Shown piece by piece: positions 24,311 through 36,670 of a DNA stretch of 64,000 bases (its first letter is position 1; the number at the start of each line of letters is the position of its first letter). This DNA is from Datura wrightii (taxonomy: Eukaryota > Streptophyta > Magnoliopsida > Solanales > Solanaceae): the NCBI GenBank assembly GCA_035772735.1, contig JASDFA010000006.1, positions 12,976,001 through 13,040,000 on the forward strand, read 5' to 3'. The notes beneath the pieces are model-generated. The model searched no databases. It saw nothing but the letters and a program-made list of their open reading frames with translations, and was not told where the DNA came from. The translations under genes and the position numbers were made by a program.

Positions 24311-24584
24311 CACTACTAAAAAAAAGCCAAAAACCAACTCAACAAACCAACCATAGGTGATCAGTTTTTTGAAAAAATCGATCAAAACCCTACCTCAAAT
24401 CGGAGGTCAGTAAAGTCCTGGTTTAGGGATTAAACCCCAATCTTAAGTTTTTTTTATTTGAAAAAGGACCTTTGAAGATTAGTTTTCATTTATTTGATTT
24501 CTGATGGTAAAAAATTCGAACTCCAAAGGTTGATTTTTATTGCGTCTTTTTTTTAGGTCAATTTTTGTTGTTTTTTTGGTAGTG
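24311..24584. mobile_element. CACTA-type MITE
   Basis: This 274-bp unit starts CACTACTAAAAAAAAGCC and ends TTTTTTTGGTAGTG, the inverted CACTA tips of the CMC/En-Spm superfamily. Inside, 'aaaccaactc' and 'gaccttt' type motifs recur in both orientations. It has no transposase ORF, so it is non-autonomous. The 3-bp flanks are CCA and TCA, which match in two of three bases. Confidence 0.65.
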
Positions 24585-25128
24585 TCATAAAATTAAAACC
24601 TTGAATCTGCCTCTGATAATTATCTATAATAGTTGAAATTACATATAGTAACCTGAAAAATAATATTAATTACATGTTAAAACATGTTAGAATATTTAAT
24701 TCCCCCTCCCCCCTCTCCCCATATTATTAGTGTATACTAGTCTTAGCGTAAGAATAAATTTTTAAAAATAGCATAAGTAATATTCAAAAGATGTTTTTAT
24801 GCAATAATATAAGAATTTAGAAAGAAAATTTTGAATTTCAAAATGATAAATAATTATATTTAAGAGTTTGATCCAATTCATAGTTCTTTCTTCGGTTTAT
24901 TCTAACACTTGTTTCAGTGAATAAAAACGTCATAAAAATAACATTTGATTGAAAGAAAAAAAAATTATTTGCTTTTACATGAGCACTTAAATGCATGTAT
25001 TCTATGTATATTTCATGTTAATTATAATAAAATTTGTATTACTACACTATTAACAGATTAACATTTAATATAAATATTAGCATTGCAAAGACGCATTGTA
25101 ATACAAAGTGTATAGTAGAATAGAATAT
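24585..25128. other. AT-rich intergenic DNA, no gene seen
   Basis: No ORF or recognisable element. A C-rich run lies at about 24,703-24,720. Confidence 0.6.
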
Positions 25129-26226
25129 TGTCACGACCCGAACGGAGGCCCAGATCGTAACACAGGACAAGGAGCCCCGAGAGACCCAAAGTCGACCCAT
25201 GACATAAGCATACATCTAATCTTAATCAAGAAACTGAATAATTAATATGATACTCATAGCGTAAGCCTAACTTGAACATAACATCAGAATGCGAAATCCG
25301 AAGCTGAATACATACATATGTCCGAAAAGCTTCTAAAAATGACGAGTTGATGGGACAAGACCCCAACTAACTCAATAAAACTGAAACTGAAACACATAAA
25401 GGAAAGCTGAATAGTCTAGTCCTGGGGAAATGAGGACTCACCCATAACAAGAGTGTTAACTTTGACAAGCTCACTACGAGCGGGGCTGAATTTGAGAGCT
25501 GGGTCTAGTATCATGAAACGATACAACATAGAGTATGCGGTCAGTACGTGGAATGTACTGAGTATGCAAGGTAAGTAAAACAGCTAAAGTAATTAAAATC
25601 GTTTAAAGACAATGCATAATGTAACATAAACATCAAGAGTCTGAGAGTAGGGATTGCATGCTTCTTTCTGAAATCGTGATCTCTTCGTAACGTAACATAG
25701 CATAACTTCATAACATCATAACTGAATCGATTGACTCAAAGATGAATTCTGACATTTTTAAGTAAAGTTGAACATTGAGTCAAACCTGCTTTAGAACATG
25801 CATTTACATAAATCTCATAAGCAATGAATATGCATATCGAAATCATTAGGAACAATGAGAGACTCGTCTTTTAACCGACATACCACGATAGAGCTTTCGT
25901 GGTCCCAATTATCACTCAAGTGGGTAGAGTCGTCCAAAGCCATGCCGGAGCTAGGGATGATACCATGATATCGATATCAAGCTCGAGGCTCAATCGGGGT
26001 AGGAGATAGCTCACAAGGGAGGTCCCAAAGTCATAATGTAAAAACCTACATTGGCGCGTAGTTCTGAGGCACAAGGTGATCGACCCTTAACCTACTCGGT
26101 TCTAGACACTACTCCTAAAAACATGCATATGCTCTATATCATTTTATAACGAAGCTCAACATCGTCTATTGACGAAGCTCAATGATCAAATACATCTCAA
26201 ATATGAAATCATGCATATGAGAAGCT

Positions 26227-26395
26227 TTAGTTCAAAATATACCACAAGCTGAAAATATAATTGGGAGCTTTTGCTCCAAAACCATATGGTAACCTATAAA
26301 TAGAAAAACTTTAACTCAAAACATACCACAAGCTGAAAATATAATTAGGAGCCTTCGCTCCAAAACAATGTGGTAAGCTTAATTTGGGAAAATCA
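26227..26395. repeat. 84-bp tandem duplication in solo LTR D
   Basis: The segment with 'accacaagctgaaaatataa' occurs twice, 84 bp apart, each copy followed by 'ggagc' and 'gctccaaaac', themselves a short inverted pair. About ten mismatches separate the copies. Confidence 0.75.
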
Positions 26396-27062
26396 ATCAT
26401 TCATACTTAACATGTGAGCATTGCCCTAAGCTTTATCATACTTAGAAATACTTAATTCTTATCAAAAATATAATCGTAAATATGGGTAGCTTCAAAACAT
26501 ACTTTTCATCATAATATCTCATCATCATCATATACTCATCACAAATCTCATCTTTCATGAAGATTTCATTTATGGGCTTTTAATTCATAAAACTAGAATC
26601 ATGATTTAAAATTGAAAACATTATAAAATTTTCCCATGCTTCATAGTTCAAAAGTAGAATCATAATCAAATCATACCCATGTATAGAAATAGAAGATTCA
26701 TGCATTTGGGTTTAAAGCCTCATAGATTAGACATAGGAATTTCATATTTTAGAGAGGGATTGGGCATGACTGTGAAGGGAATCACCCATTCATAACCCTA
26801 TGTACCTATTGGTAGCTGATTCTTACACTTCCTTAAATGCCTAATAGGAATATGATGAATACTAAGCTTGATCACCCTCTCAAGTCTTCTACCTTGCATG
26901 CATGAATGAATGAGACCTAAAATGAACTTAACCCCTTTAAAAGTCACTATTCATTATTCAAAACGTCGTAGTTTAGGCCCTAGGAACTTAGAAATTATGG
27001 AAAAGCCCTTACTAAACTCACAGAAAATAACTGTTAGGTGATCCCAACAAGGGACCTAACGA

Positions 27063-27510
27063 CTTATGCTCACAGGTCACGAATCGTGGTCACAGGTCAC
27101 GACTCGTGGAGTCAGTCGTGAAGTACACTGCTCAGTAGATCTCCTTGGCTCTTAACGGGCAACCTCACGACTCATTATTGGTGAACACAACCCATGGTCA
27201 CCCCCCATTAGGTACACTGCCTGAACTACAACAAAAACATACTCTGTTTGGCCACGACTCACCCCACGAACCGTGAGGACTGACCACGAGTCGTGGGGTC
27301 CTCCCGTCGAATGCACTGCCTCCCCTCTTCTCTTTTTTTCCCTTACCCACCCCACGACTGGTCTAACGACTCGTGGGGTCTGAGCATAAGTCATTGTCAT
27401 CTCGCGGGGATTCTTTTTCCCAAATTTTCCAACTCCTCACTGGCCTCCCCACGAGTCACATCACGACTCATGAACTGCACCAACGAGTCATCCCACGACT
27501 CATTCTGTGC
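27063..27510 (-). repeat. Dispersed CACGACTCGTGG palindromes in U3 of solo LTR D
   Basis: The motif CACGACTCGTGG, or half of it (ACGACTC / GAGTCGT), occurs about a dozen times in both orientations, for example near 27,068, 27,100, 27,245, 27,285, 27,350, 27,455 and 27,490. Spacing is irregular, unlike the regular arrays of copies A and E. It lies at the presumed U3 side. Confidence 0.7.
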
Positions 27511-27784
27511 CTGGCGCCAGTTTTTAAGCTTTTCTTCGTTTCAACTCCCAAATCTGATCTTTGGGCTTTTGGGGAACAACAAATATATAGTATAAGTTAT
27601 TAGTTTAAACAATTAGCACTTACGAAATCATATTGTGAGTTATTATTGGCTTGTTTTGGCATTACTAAATTGATATCATATGACAAACGCATTTATTTAT
27701 TTGTAATTGGTCCTCCATACTAAGAAAGACTCATCAAAATTAGTGGAAACAACCACTAATTCTTATATTATGATAGACTGTTTA

Positions 27785-27870
27785 TATCACACTCCTTGAG
27801 GTGCGATCCTTCTCCAGACCTTGCTGACGCAGGATGTTTTGTGCACCGGGCTATCCTTTTTTCAAATTAT
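27785..27870 (+). mobile_element. Possible SINE fragment
   Basis: 'aggtgcgatccttctccaga' followed by 'gcaggatgttttgtgcaccg' and 'ggctatccttttttc' resembles a widespread plant SINE segment that I remember only approximately. It is short and truncated, and family assignment is uncertain. Confidence 0.35.
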
Positions 27871-30800
27871 AAAGTCCCAAACATAAGATTGATTTTCATT
27901 ATAAGTACAATTTTACTCAAAATATAATTATTTCTTAGAAGATAAAATCTTAATCACTTTTAAATTTCTAAATGTTAATTTTTTATATGTTTAAAATGAG
28001 AAAGAATTTAATACATAAAATTTAATTAATTTTAAAATTTTAAATATTAAAAAATAATTAAATAACCATTTTGTCAAGTGTGAACTCTATTAAAAAAGGT
28101 AAAAAGATGAATGATATTTTATTACGAGGCTTCATATTTTAAATATTTAGTAATAACTTAATTTTATACTTTTCATGTTACACTTTATGAGATGATTTCA
28201 GCTTAATTTTTTTCTCTTAATTTATTTATTTAGTCAAACACCTTCATATAAATTAAGATGGAAGATATAGTGTGGATTTAATTAAAAAGAGTGAATAACA
28301 GGAACACTCAATTAATTGAAACAACTTAAAGTATGTTGCATTTCGATTTTATTTCGATCATAAATTATTAAAAAAAGAAGAAGAATAAGGAATTCGACGT
28401 ATTAATGCATAATAAAATTACACTTTTTAATTTATTTTCTCATAGCATGAGTTGAAAAATTATGATGTGTAATTAGTTAGTTTATTTAATAAATAAAGGA
28501 TTGATATAAGTTAAGGAAATTGTATTTAATTTTAAAGTCTTAAACGTTAAGAAAATTTTTAATAGCTATTGCTTTAATTAATTTTAAAGTCATAAATATT
28601 AGAGTAATAATTAAATAATAATTATTTAATAAAAATAATAAATAACAATTTTATCTATTACAGAATTTTTTAATAAAGAGTGAAAAATTCAATCAATATT
28701 TTTAAATGCCCTAACACTTTTATTATAGTATAGATGGATGAGTAAACACCATGAAACACACATTATCTTTTTAAGCAAAAAAGAAAAAAAGAAGAAGGTA
28801 ATAGTACCTAATTTCTCTCCAGAATACATGGACCTCGGACTTGTCCCTTTCTTTGATGTTGAAGGGAGGAGTTTCTAGACACACTTAATAGAAACACTAG
28901 TGTCTATGTAGGGACTAGGATCCTCATACCTCATATATATGCATTTTTTAGAAATTAATTATTTTTATTTTTCCACTCCTAGTTTACTAGCTAGGTAAAG
29001 ATTGCATCAAATGCCAAAAGAAATCTAATCTGTCAAATATTTTTGATTGTGATACTGATTTTCAAGAAACGTGTAATCCTTTCAATGTTGCAATATTGAA
29101 CCACTCATCATTTCCCACCATATCTCATAAAATTGCTTTTAGACAAAGTAAACTTTTGCATTTTTAATTTTATTTTTTGGTCGTTAAAGATCCTCTAACC
29201 ATTACTGATACAAGTGAATTTATAATTTCAAAGTTCATGAACTCTTATATATTTAAAGTTATTTACTGTCAAATTTTTATAAATTAGAATAAAGGTTACT
29301 GACTTTAAGTACATTTGTAACTAACTCTTTAGGCCTCATTTATTTTCGAACATATATAAATCGAAGTCGAATAAATATATCACAAAATATAAAAATTAAA
29401 GTTTAAACTATTGAATCATATCAAATTAATTTATCGAATCAGAAATTTTCAAAAACACGCTGCTACCTCAAGACAAACAAGTTAATGCATATAGTTAACT
29501 TTGTGACCATGAGGTAGTCTACCTAAAATGCTAACGCACAAAAGGCCGAGGGAAGTGTTGATGATTAAAAGTATTTAAAGTATTAATTAGTAACTTAAGG
29601 AATGAAGAAACAAGTTTAAAGTTGATGTGTAATTGCGTCATGCTGCAATTGTGACTAATTGGGATTTGAAATTAGTTGAATGAGGTGATCAATGGAACTG
29701 TCATTTGCAACCCAAAATAAAAAGGATTACGTTCACTAATTCTTTTGGATAAATAAAGTGATCAAAGGATTATGTGTGGAATAAAAGTAGATTAGCATTA
29801 GTTATTAACTTATTATTATTAAATATATAAAGAGACATGGCTTTCACAACCTAACAGAGTGTGTGATCTATCTATGACCACTAACTATTGATAAGGACTT
29901 GCAGATCTCACACAACATCCTTTCACAATAGTCACACATAATCCTTATACTTGCAATCAACACTAACTCTCTCTTAGGGGGTGTGGTCAGTGGGTATGAC
30001 TTGGGATCTTTTTTTGGTTGTCTTTTTGTGTTTAGAACAGAAAATCAGAGATATCGAAATAAACAGAAAATTAAAAAAATTAAAAAAAATTCATTATTTC
30101 CTCTCAGGATAAAATAAATATATTTGTTATTGATATAACAATACCTCAAATGCTAGTAACTTTGTCGAACTCAAAATACAGTAATAAATCATACAAAAAC
30201 TCAATATTTATTTATCAAAAAAATATGCAAAAAATCAGAATATCAATTCCTAAAATGAGGGCAAGTCGTCTTTATTTATAGCTGAAAATTTGTGTTGAAA
30301 AGGTGCAAAACTACCCGTTCTGAATAGGTTTTGATGTGGTGTCTGTTCGGTAGGAATTTGCGTTGGTATTTATTTTTGTGAAATTTAAATTAAATTTTGT
30401 GTGAAAATAATATAAAAAATATTATCGAGTGACGACAACAGCGTGACAGGAGACTCTATTCTCAACTCTTTATGAGCAAGAAATATGTTTCTAAATATAA
30501 ATACAAGAGTTTTCCTCTTTCTTATCGATGAGGAACAAAAGTCATTTATAAAAAACAACTTTTCACTTTCTTCCATTTTTCTATTCACATCAATACTTAA
30601 TTCTTTAACTCTCATATTTTTTTTTGTGTGTGGCAAATAAGTAAACCATGTTGGTTTGGTCTAAAGAGGACAATATATCCCTCCATTCTAAGAGCATCGA
30701 TCTTTGAGTTGTTTTAGTCAACAACTGATATCAAAATTAATGATTCAACGACATGCAATATAGAGATGGCAGAATGATGGTATGGGCTCCGACTTATTGC

Positions 30801-31826
30801 CCTTTCCCATTTACAGACCGATTTAATATCTTGACCCTTAATTTTGAAGACATATACACGTGGAGAAAAAGTGAAATTTGGTGATCATATATAATAAGTT
30901 GACGTGGATAATACATAATTAATCTCTAGATAAGATCATAAGGTGATGGATGGTGTGAAGCTTAATTCGAGGTGATATTATTAGGTGTTCAAACAAAATT
31001 ACACATTAATTAATTAGTAGCTAAAAAGAAAGAGACACATACAAAATATAATGATATTTTTAGTGGTGCGAGACTTTCGAAGAACAACGACTTAACTCAA
31101 AACGAACAATATATATATGATCAAATAAGTAGTTAAGCAAGTCTTTTCACTAAGATTAGTCGAGCATGAGAATGAAAATGTTTTAAATAGACAATTTTTT
31201 TTAATGAATTTATCTAATATGATTTTAAATTAATTAAATTAGTAAATTTCAAATAGCAAATGCATATAAAATAAAAAAACCCAGAAAACTCCCACATGGA
31301 TGGAGTTGTCCCTTCTAAGAAGATTTCAGAAATAATGTATCAACTTCAACAAGAAAATTTTGAAATCATCAGTATATATTAACTTTTTCCTTGCTTTTTA
31401 ATATTTTTTTTGAAAAAAGAATAAAAAATTAGGTGATACTAAGAGATGATGGAGGGTCACTATCAATTCAAAAAAAAGGGGGGGGGGGGGTGAATTAGGG
31501 GTCAACAACTAATTAAGGTTGTTAAAGTGGCAATAATTAGGACAAATGAGTGAAAGAGATAATAATACTTATACATAGTCACTGAAAAAAAGAAGAGAGG
31601 GGTTGTGTATGAAATCTTTAAGTCTATATAATAATGGAGCAGATAATGAATTGTGTAGGGACAGCCCACAATCCACCAAATAAAAACATGATTTCCTTCA
31701 TCATCACCTTGAAAGTTTTCCAAGATTAAAAGTGAAAACTACTAGTCTCTCCATCTTAATTTACATAATATTATTTAATTTGATACAAAATTAAAGAATT
31801 TTTACAATATAAAACATTCATTAATT
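27871..31826. other. AT-rich intergenic DNA, no gene seen
   Basis: About 4 kb with chance ORFs only (for example 30,385-30,636 and 31,502-31,723 on the minus strand). A copy of the dispersed repeat lies near 28,620-28,740, ending 'cacttttattatagtataga', and resembles positions 1-120. A G13 run occurs at 31,488-31,500. Confidence 0.55.
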
Positions 31827-32134
31827 GCATCTAGGGTGTGACTCAATAAAGTGAAGAAAATCATGAGTTCTTAATTTTAAATCTTAGTAGAGATAAAAAA
31901 AAATATTAAGTGATTTTTTTGTATATGTTCTAGTTTTATGGGACAGAGTTACCTGGTACTTATCGATGTTTCTTCTCATCTGTTCTACTTTTAGTTGACG
32001 GAGTTGCCTGGTACCTATTGCTGCTGCTTCCCATCTGTTTTAACCTTGATATCCTGATGGAAAATGACAGATATTTCGTGAAATTAATCGAAATGGGCTC
32101 AAGCTATTCCGAATATCAAAGTTATTAAAAAAAT
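31827..32134 (+). mobile_element. TS-type SINE with target duplication
   Basis: ATTCATTAATT flanks both ends (31,816-31,826 and 32,135-32,145), an 11-bp target duplication. The body follows the Solanaceae TS SINE as I know it: a degenerate Pol III A box ('agggtgtgactcaata') and B box, 'gacagagttacctggtac', 'gtgaaattaatcgaaatggg', and an end near 'atatcaaagttatt'. A 55-bp internal tandem duplication (31,936-31,990 and 31,991-32,045) makes it longer than expected. Decay suggests it is old. Confidence 0.75.
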
Positions 32135-32145
32135 ATTCATTAATT

Positions 32146-35040
32146 ATTTATATAAATATAAATTATTATTTTTTAATTATAAAAAAATATCACATAAATT
32201 AAAAGAGAGGGACTAGTATAAGTCCATTACAATACTCAAAAGCCCCACCACAACTGAGAGTGCACACCACGTTTCGGCTTCTCAACTCCTTTTTTTGATA
32301 TCACTAACGACAACTCTCCCTAGACAACCACCAACTAGTTTTATGGTCGAAATTAGAGGCAAATTTAATATTTAAATTTAATTTTTATTTATATAAATTT
32401 TAAAAAGATTATAATTTTGAAATATTTGTACATATATTTTATATAAATGTGAAATAGTTAAAATGGATGTATTGATTTATGTAAGGTTGCACGTAAAATA
32501 TTAAAAAAGAGTTATACATGTTCGAGCAAATTTCAATAATATTATATTATTGTAAGAGATGTATTAGATCGAGCAGTTTCTTTGTTCTCTACTGGAATTT
32601 TTGAATTTAAAGGTACGAGATGAGGAACATTGCTTCTTCTTTGAGCAGTAAAGAGAAAAACAAATTAAAATGAAATAATTCGGCTCTCCTCAATATCACC
32701 TAGTAAGATATCGTCGATTGAAAATAGAAAATTTTGACCTTTAATTTTTTTTTAATGAATTCATTATACTTTTATAATTATGTGTGTGTGGAAATATTTC
32801 GAGTCCAAAATATTAGATACGGATGAAACTATATTTTAATTCTACAATTAAAATTTCTTTACTTTTGATCAGAGGTTTATGATTTAGACTCGGGAACTTA
32901 TCGATAAAACTCTTTGGCCTTTTAATTAACTCCTCAAGACGAAATCCTATTCGTTTTGTTAGCATTACACACACAATATATATAAAATAATATAACTTTC
33001 ACAAAAATTTCTACTCTGACTTGCTAGCAAATTTTGTTTATATATAAATTGACTATGAATTATCAACTAATTAAATATTTTCAGAAAAAGAATTAGGCCA
33101 TACAAATACAAATTAAATTAAGCATAGTGTAATACTGACGTAACATGATAATTAAGAAGAGAGATTTCATCTTTAATAATTTAAAATTGTAGACATTTCT
33201 TATAACTTTCCAACTGTGTGGACCGACAAACCGTTAGTATCAGAATTTGGACTAATGCCTCCAAATAGGAATATCAAATTTCTGTCATGTGCACGGATGT
33301 AAAAGTTTAGAGGTGCGTTTGGCACGAGGAAAAATATTTCTTTTATAATTATTATTTATATTTATATTTTTATATTTAACAAGTAATAAAAATAAAATAT
33401 CATCTTAAATATAATCTGGCAAAGTGAGGTTGGGTTTTGATGGTAGGGATAGGGTAGTGAGTTGGGATGGTTTGTGTTTGAGGTCGGGTGAGGCCGAAGG
33501 GGATTGTTCCGTAGACGCTTAAGAATGAAACTGGTAAAGCATTTGTTTTAGGCACCCAAAATTTTTAATGGTGGATTTACGATTTTATTTTCACTTAAAA
33601 TAATATTTAAGATTTTGTAAAAATTAGGTTCGAAATTTATATAGAAAAATAAAGAAAAGAAAAAACTATCTACCTTTAACCAAAAAAAAAAATAGAATTT
33701 TAAATTAAATAACTCAAATCTTCATATTAATAAATAACGATTTGTTGAGTGTATATTTAGAGATGAGTACAATTGCTTTTTATTTTTATGGAACAAGTAT
33801 TGAGATGTTATTTATGAGGTTTTTTTATAAAAAAAAATTAAGTAATTTATTTTCTTAAAAGCTGTTTTAAAAGATATTTTAGATCAATTAAATATGAAAA
33901 AATTAAGTTAAAACAAACACATCACAACTCTTTGAGGCAAGCAGACATTCATTGAACTATTAATCCAAACATTATTTGATCCGAAATAAATTCGATTCCA
34001 ATAGATCTTTTACAAAATTTGTGTGAACATTACGCATGACATATTCATATTTCATATAAGTATAAATGAATTTAAGTTAATATCGAAGAATTTTCTAATA
34101 TTATAATGTAAAAGAAATTTATAATATTAATAATGTAATTTAAATGGTTAAAATTATTTATCATTTGTTTTTCATGTTACCAACAATGGTCATACTAAAA
34201 AGTTATCTAACAATTTTCTTTGTAGATATAGCGGTTATAAATAATTTTTTACACTATCAATATAAATTCTTAATATGATTTAATATATGTGTATAATCAA
34301 GGAATTTACAATTAGTAGGTGATGAAAACTCTATTAACAAACCAAAAATAATAATTCATGTATATTTTAGTTACATTCCTAAAAGAAAAAAATATTATGA
34401 TGAGGCATCTAGAACACTTTTGCTTCATGTCACTCATCATAGTTGACTCGTTTTATATATAAAAATTATATATATATAACATGAACACATTTTTTCTCTA
34501 AGATATATTCCCAATAAAGCTAGGGTAATATGCTTACCCAAAAAAAAAAATTAATAATGTGAATATATTATTGTTCTTATCTTCTATTACTTTTTCACAT
34601 TCTAAAAAAAGCAGTCAATTAATTAAAGTAGTTAAGAATAGTGATAAAAAAATCAGAATTTTCATCTTTATTCCAACTTAATCCCCGCCGAAAACAAACA
34701 TTTTCTAAATTTAATTTCAGTCTTTTTATCACAAAGGAATATACTAATTAAATTTAACTAGAAAGATATAAAAAGCAGTCATCATATTGAAGATTATTTA
34801 GGCAAAGGAAATTATACTCATGAATTGAATATAAAACAGTTTAGAATCAAAGTGATAAGGATTCCCCAATAACTTTGTTATATTCCACAACTTACGATTT
34901 TGAATTACCTGTCAATCCACACCGGCCTCCTTAGAATTAATCTTTAATATGATATATTAATCTTCTCTAAGATAACTGTAAAGCTGGTCGAATTGAACGA
35001 GCAAGTGTTTTTTTTACAAATTTTTACATGAATTGTCTCT
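32146..35040. other. Intergenic DNA, no gene seen
   Basis: AT-rich, without a supported ORF. The piece at about 33,312-33,350 ('gtgcgtttggcacgaggaaa') resembles the tip of the MITE at 7,572-7,890. The following 33,420-33,530 is GC-richer, with no assigned content. Confidence 0.5.
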
Positions 35041-35166
35041 TGTTACACCCCGTAAATTCCCAGCGTATAGATAGCCTATTCGCGTGTTGGTTAAGAGTAT
35101 TTGAAAACCATACATGCTAGAAAAAGGCTCGGGGAAAGATCGGACAAGCGCCAAGTCGGAAGGAAA

Positions 35167-35308
35167 AATGCGACTTATAAATAGCATTTACTGAATGCGA
35201 CTTATAAATCGAATTTTCTGAATGCGACTTATAAATCGCATTCCAGGAATACGACTTATAAATCGCATTTACTGATAAATCGCATTTCCTGAATGCAACT
35301 TATAAGTC
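35167..35308 (+). repeat. AT-rich palindromic array in U3 of solo LTR E
   Basis: 'atgcgacttataaatcgcat' and variants occur about five times at spacings of 28, 26, 26 and 46 bp. Each unit pairs ATGCGA with TCGCAT and so can fold into a hairpin. The array takes the place of the GC-rich arrays of copies A and B although its sequence is unrelated. Confidence 0.8.
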
Positions 35309-35545
35309 CCAATTATGTAACACCTCCAACTTCGGTTTATTTCATTAACTTCATATAATTTCCAGAAAAGTCGCGAGAAACAGAGGAGAGTGTGAGGTTT
35401 TGAGGTATTTCCTTCCGATTACGCCATCAAACGCGGTCCAAACTCGAATTAACCTCAGGTACCGATGTATTTAGCAGCAGGGAGCATTCCTACGGAGTTT
35501 GTTTCGCGAAATACAGCCGACGAATCGTCGAGCTACCGGACTAAG

Positions 35546-35745
35546 GTAAGTAGAATTGCTCCAAACTAGTGTCTATGTGCTCCTAGCCGTAAAGTGAATA
35601 CTTCTCCCTTCTGGACCTCTGAAAAATAGTAAGTTTTCGACCGTCTTTCGATAAGCCTAAGTTTAGGCTATAATTATATCGAAAGTGACGTCGTCCTTCA
35701 GAATAGTGTTGTATTTAGTACTAATTGACGTGTATATGAATGCAG
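35546..35745 (+). other. Intron-like block in solo LTR E
   Basis: TAAG|GTAAGTAG at 35,546 and AATGCAG|TTGGG ending at 35,745 mark a 200-bp block matching those of solo LTRs A and B. Confidence 0.4.
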
Positions 35746-36109
35746 TTGGGAGAAATAGCTGGAGTACTGACCGCGCCTCGTCCGACAGTCGGATAACTCG
35801 AGGTTAAGGTATGTGAAGTAGTTTCTTCGGCAAGTTAGCAGCTTTAGCCGTATAAATCATAGTAAACTCCGTATTTCAGTTCTCGGAGTTGAATGTTGAG
35901 TATTGAGTAAGTTTAGTAAATCTGGTTTGCGTTGCCATATCGTACTCAGTCCCGAAATTAATAAAGCATGCGCCAAAGGGAGAATTAGCATTCCAGATTT
36001 AGTATAGCCTATTGTATGATTAGCAAGCATGTTGTAGAATAAAAAGATACAGATTCTCAGAATAAAGTTAGTAAAGTAAAATCAGATAGACAGTCAGTAT
36101 TATGGCTAC

Positions 36110-36190
36110 ACGCTAGCCATTCAGACAGTCTTATGGCTACAGATTAGCCATTCAGGCAGATAGTATCCTGGCTACAGATTAGCCAAACGG
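36110..36190 (+). repeat. Hairpin tandem repeats in solo LTR E
   Basis: 'atggctacagattagccatt' type units occur three times at about 35-bp spacing. GGCTA and TAGCC in each unit form an inverted pair. Confidence 0.7.
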
Positions 36191-36490
36191 ATAAATAAAG
36201 ATTACGGTAATCAGTAAAGAATCAGTATAGTACAGAAAGAGATCAGAATAAGAAGTTAGATTTCAGATAGTCTTTTCAGTTATACATGTTTGCTATTTAT
36301 ATGTGCTATTTGTTTGTTGAGACTTGATGTGGCGTGAGAGCCCCTTATTGAGCGTCCTCGCCGCCCCTGGGTTGGTAATCGTGTCGCCCACTGAGCGGTT
36401 GGTTTACGTCACTCCAAGGAGTGGCATGTCGTCCCCAGCTTGGACGAAGATGGGATGAAGCTTTCCCCATAGCAGTCTGATCAGCATTAC

Positions 36491-36670
36491 AGGTGCAGCT
36501 CCGGTTTCAGATAGCCCTGTTGAGTTTTGTGTCCAGGGAACCAGATCCTATTTGTTATTGTCTGTACATTCAGTTATTATAGGTGTAGCTCCGATTTCAG
36601 ATAGCCCCGTTGAGTTTGTGTCCGGGGATCCAGACCCTATCTGTTACTGTCTACACAGGAGTCCTCCGGA
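36491..36670 (+). repeat. 90-bp tandem duplication in solo LTR E
   Basis: The segment starting 'aggtgcagctccggtttcag' at 36,491 recurs at 36,581 with a few changes, through 'gtccagggaaccagatccta' and 'gttattgtct'. I did not notice it in copy A, so it may be a local duplication. Confidence 0.8.

Larger units (their letters stand above)
25129..27581 (-). mobile_element. Solo LTR D (second large LTR family)
   Basis: The unit has LTR ends: TGTCACGACCCG on the left and GGGGAACAACA on the right, which is TGTTGTTCCCC...CGGGTCGTGACA on the minus strand. AATAT occurs directly outside both ends (25,124-25,128 and 27,582-27,586), an exact 5-bp duplication. Its 2,453 bp hold no gag or pol. The layout parallels family A/B/E, with a 'ggtcagtacgtggaatgtac' block near the left and a palindrome-rich segment near the right, but the sequence is different. 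ORFs at 27,152-27,603 lie in the palindrome segment and are not genes. Confidence 0.85.

Noticed and set aside
27152..27603. ORFs of 76-100 aa on both strands
   Set aside because: They lie in the palindrome-rich U3 of solo LTR D and have no domain.
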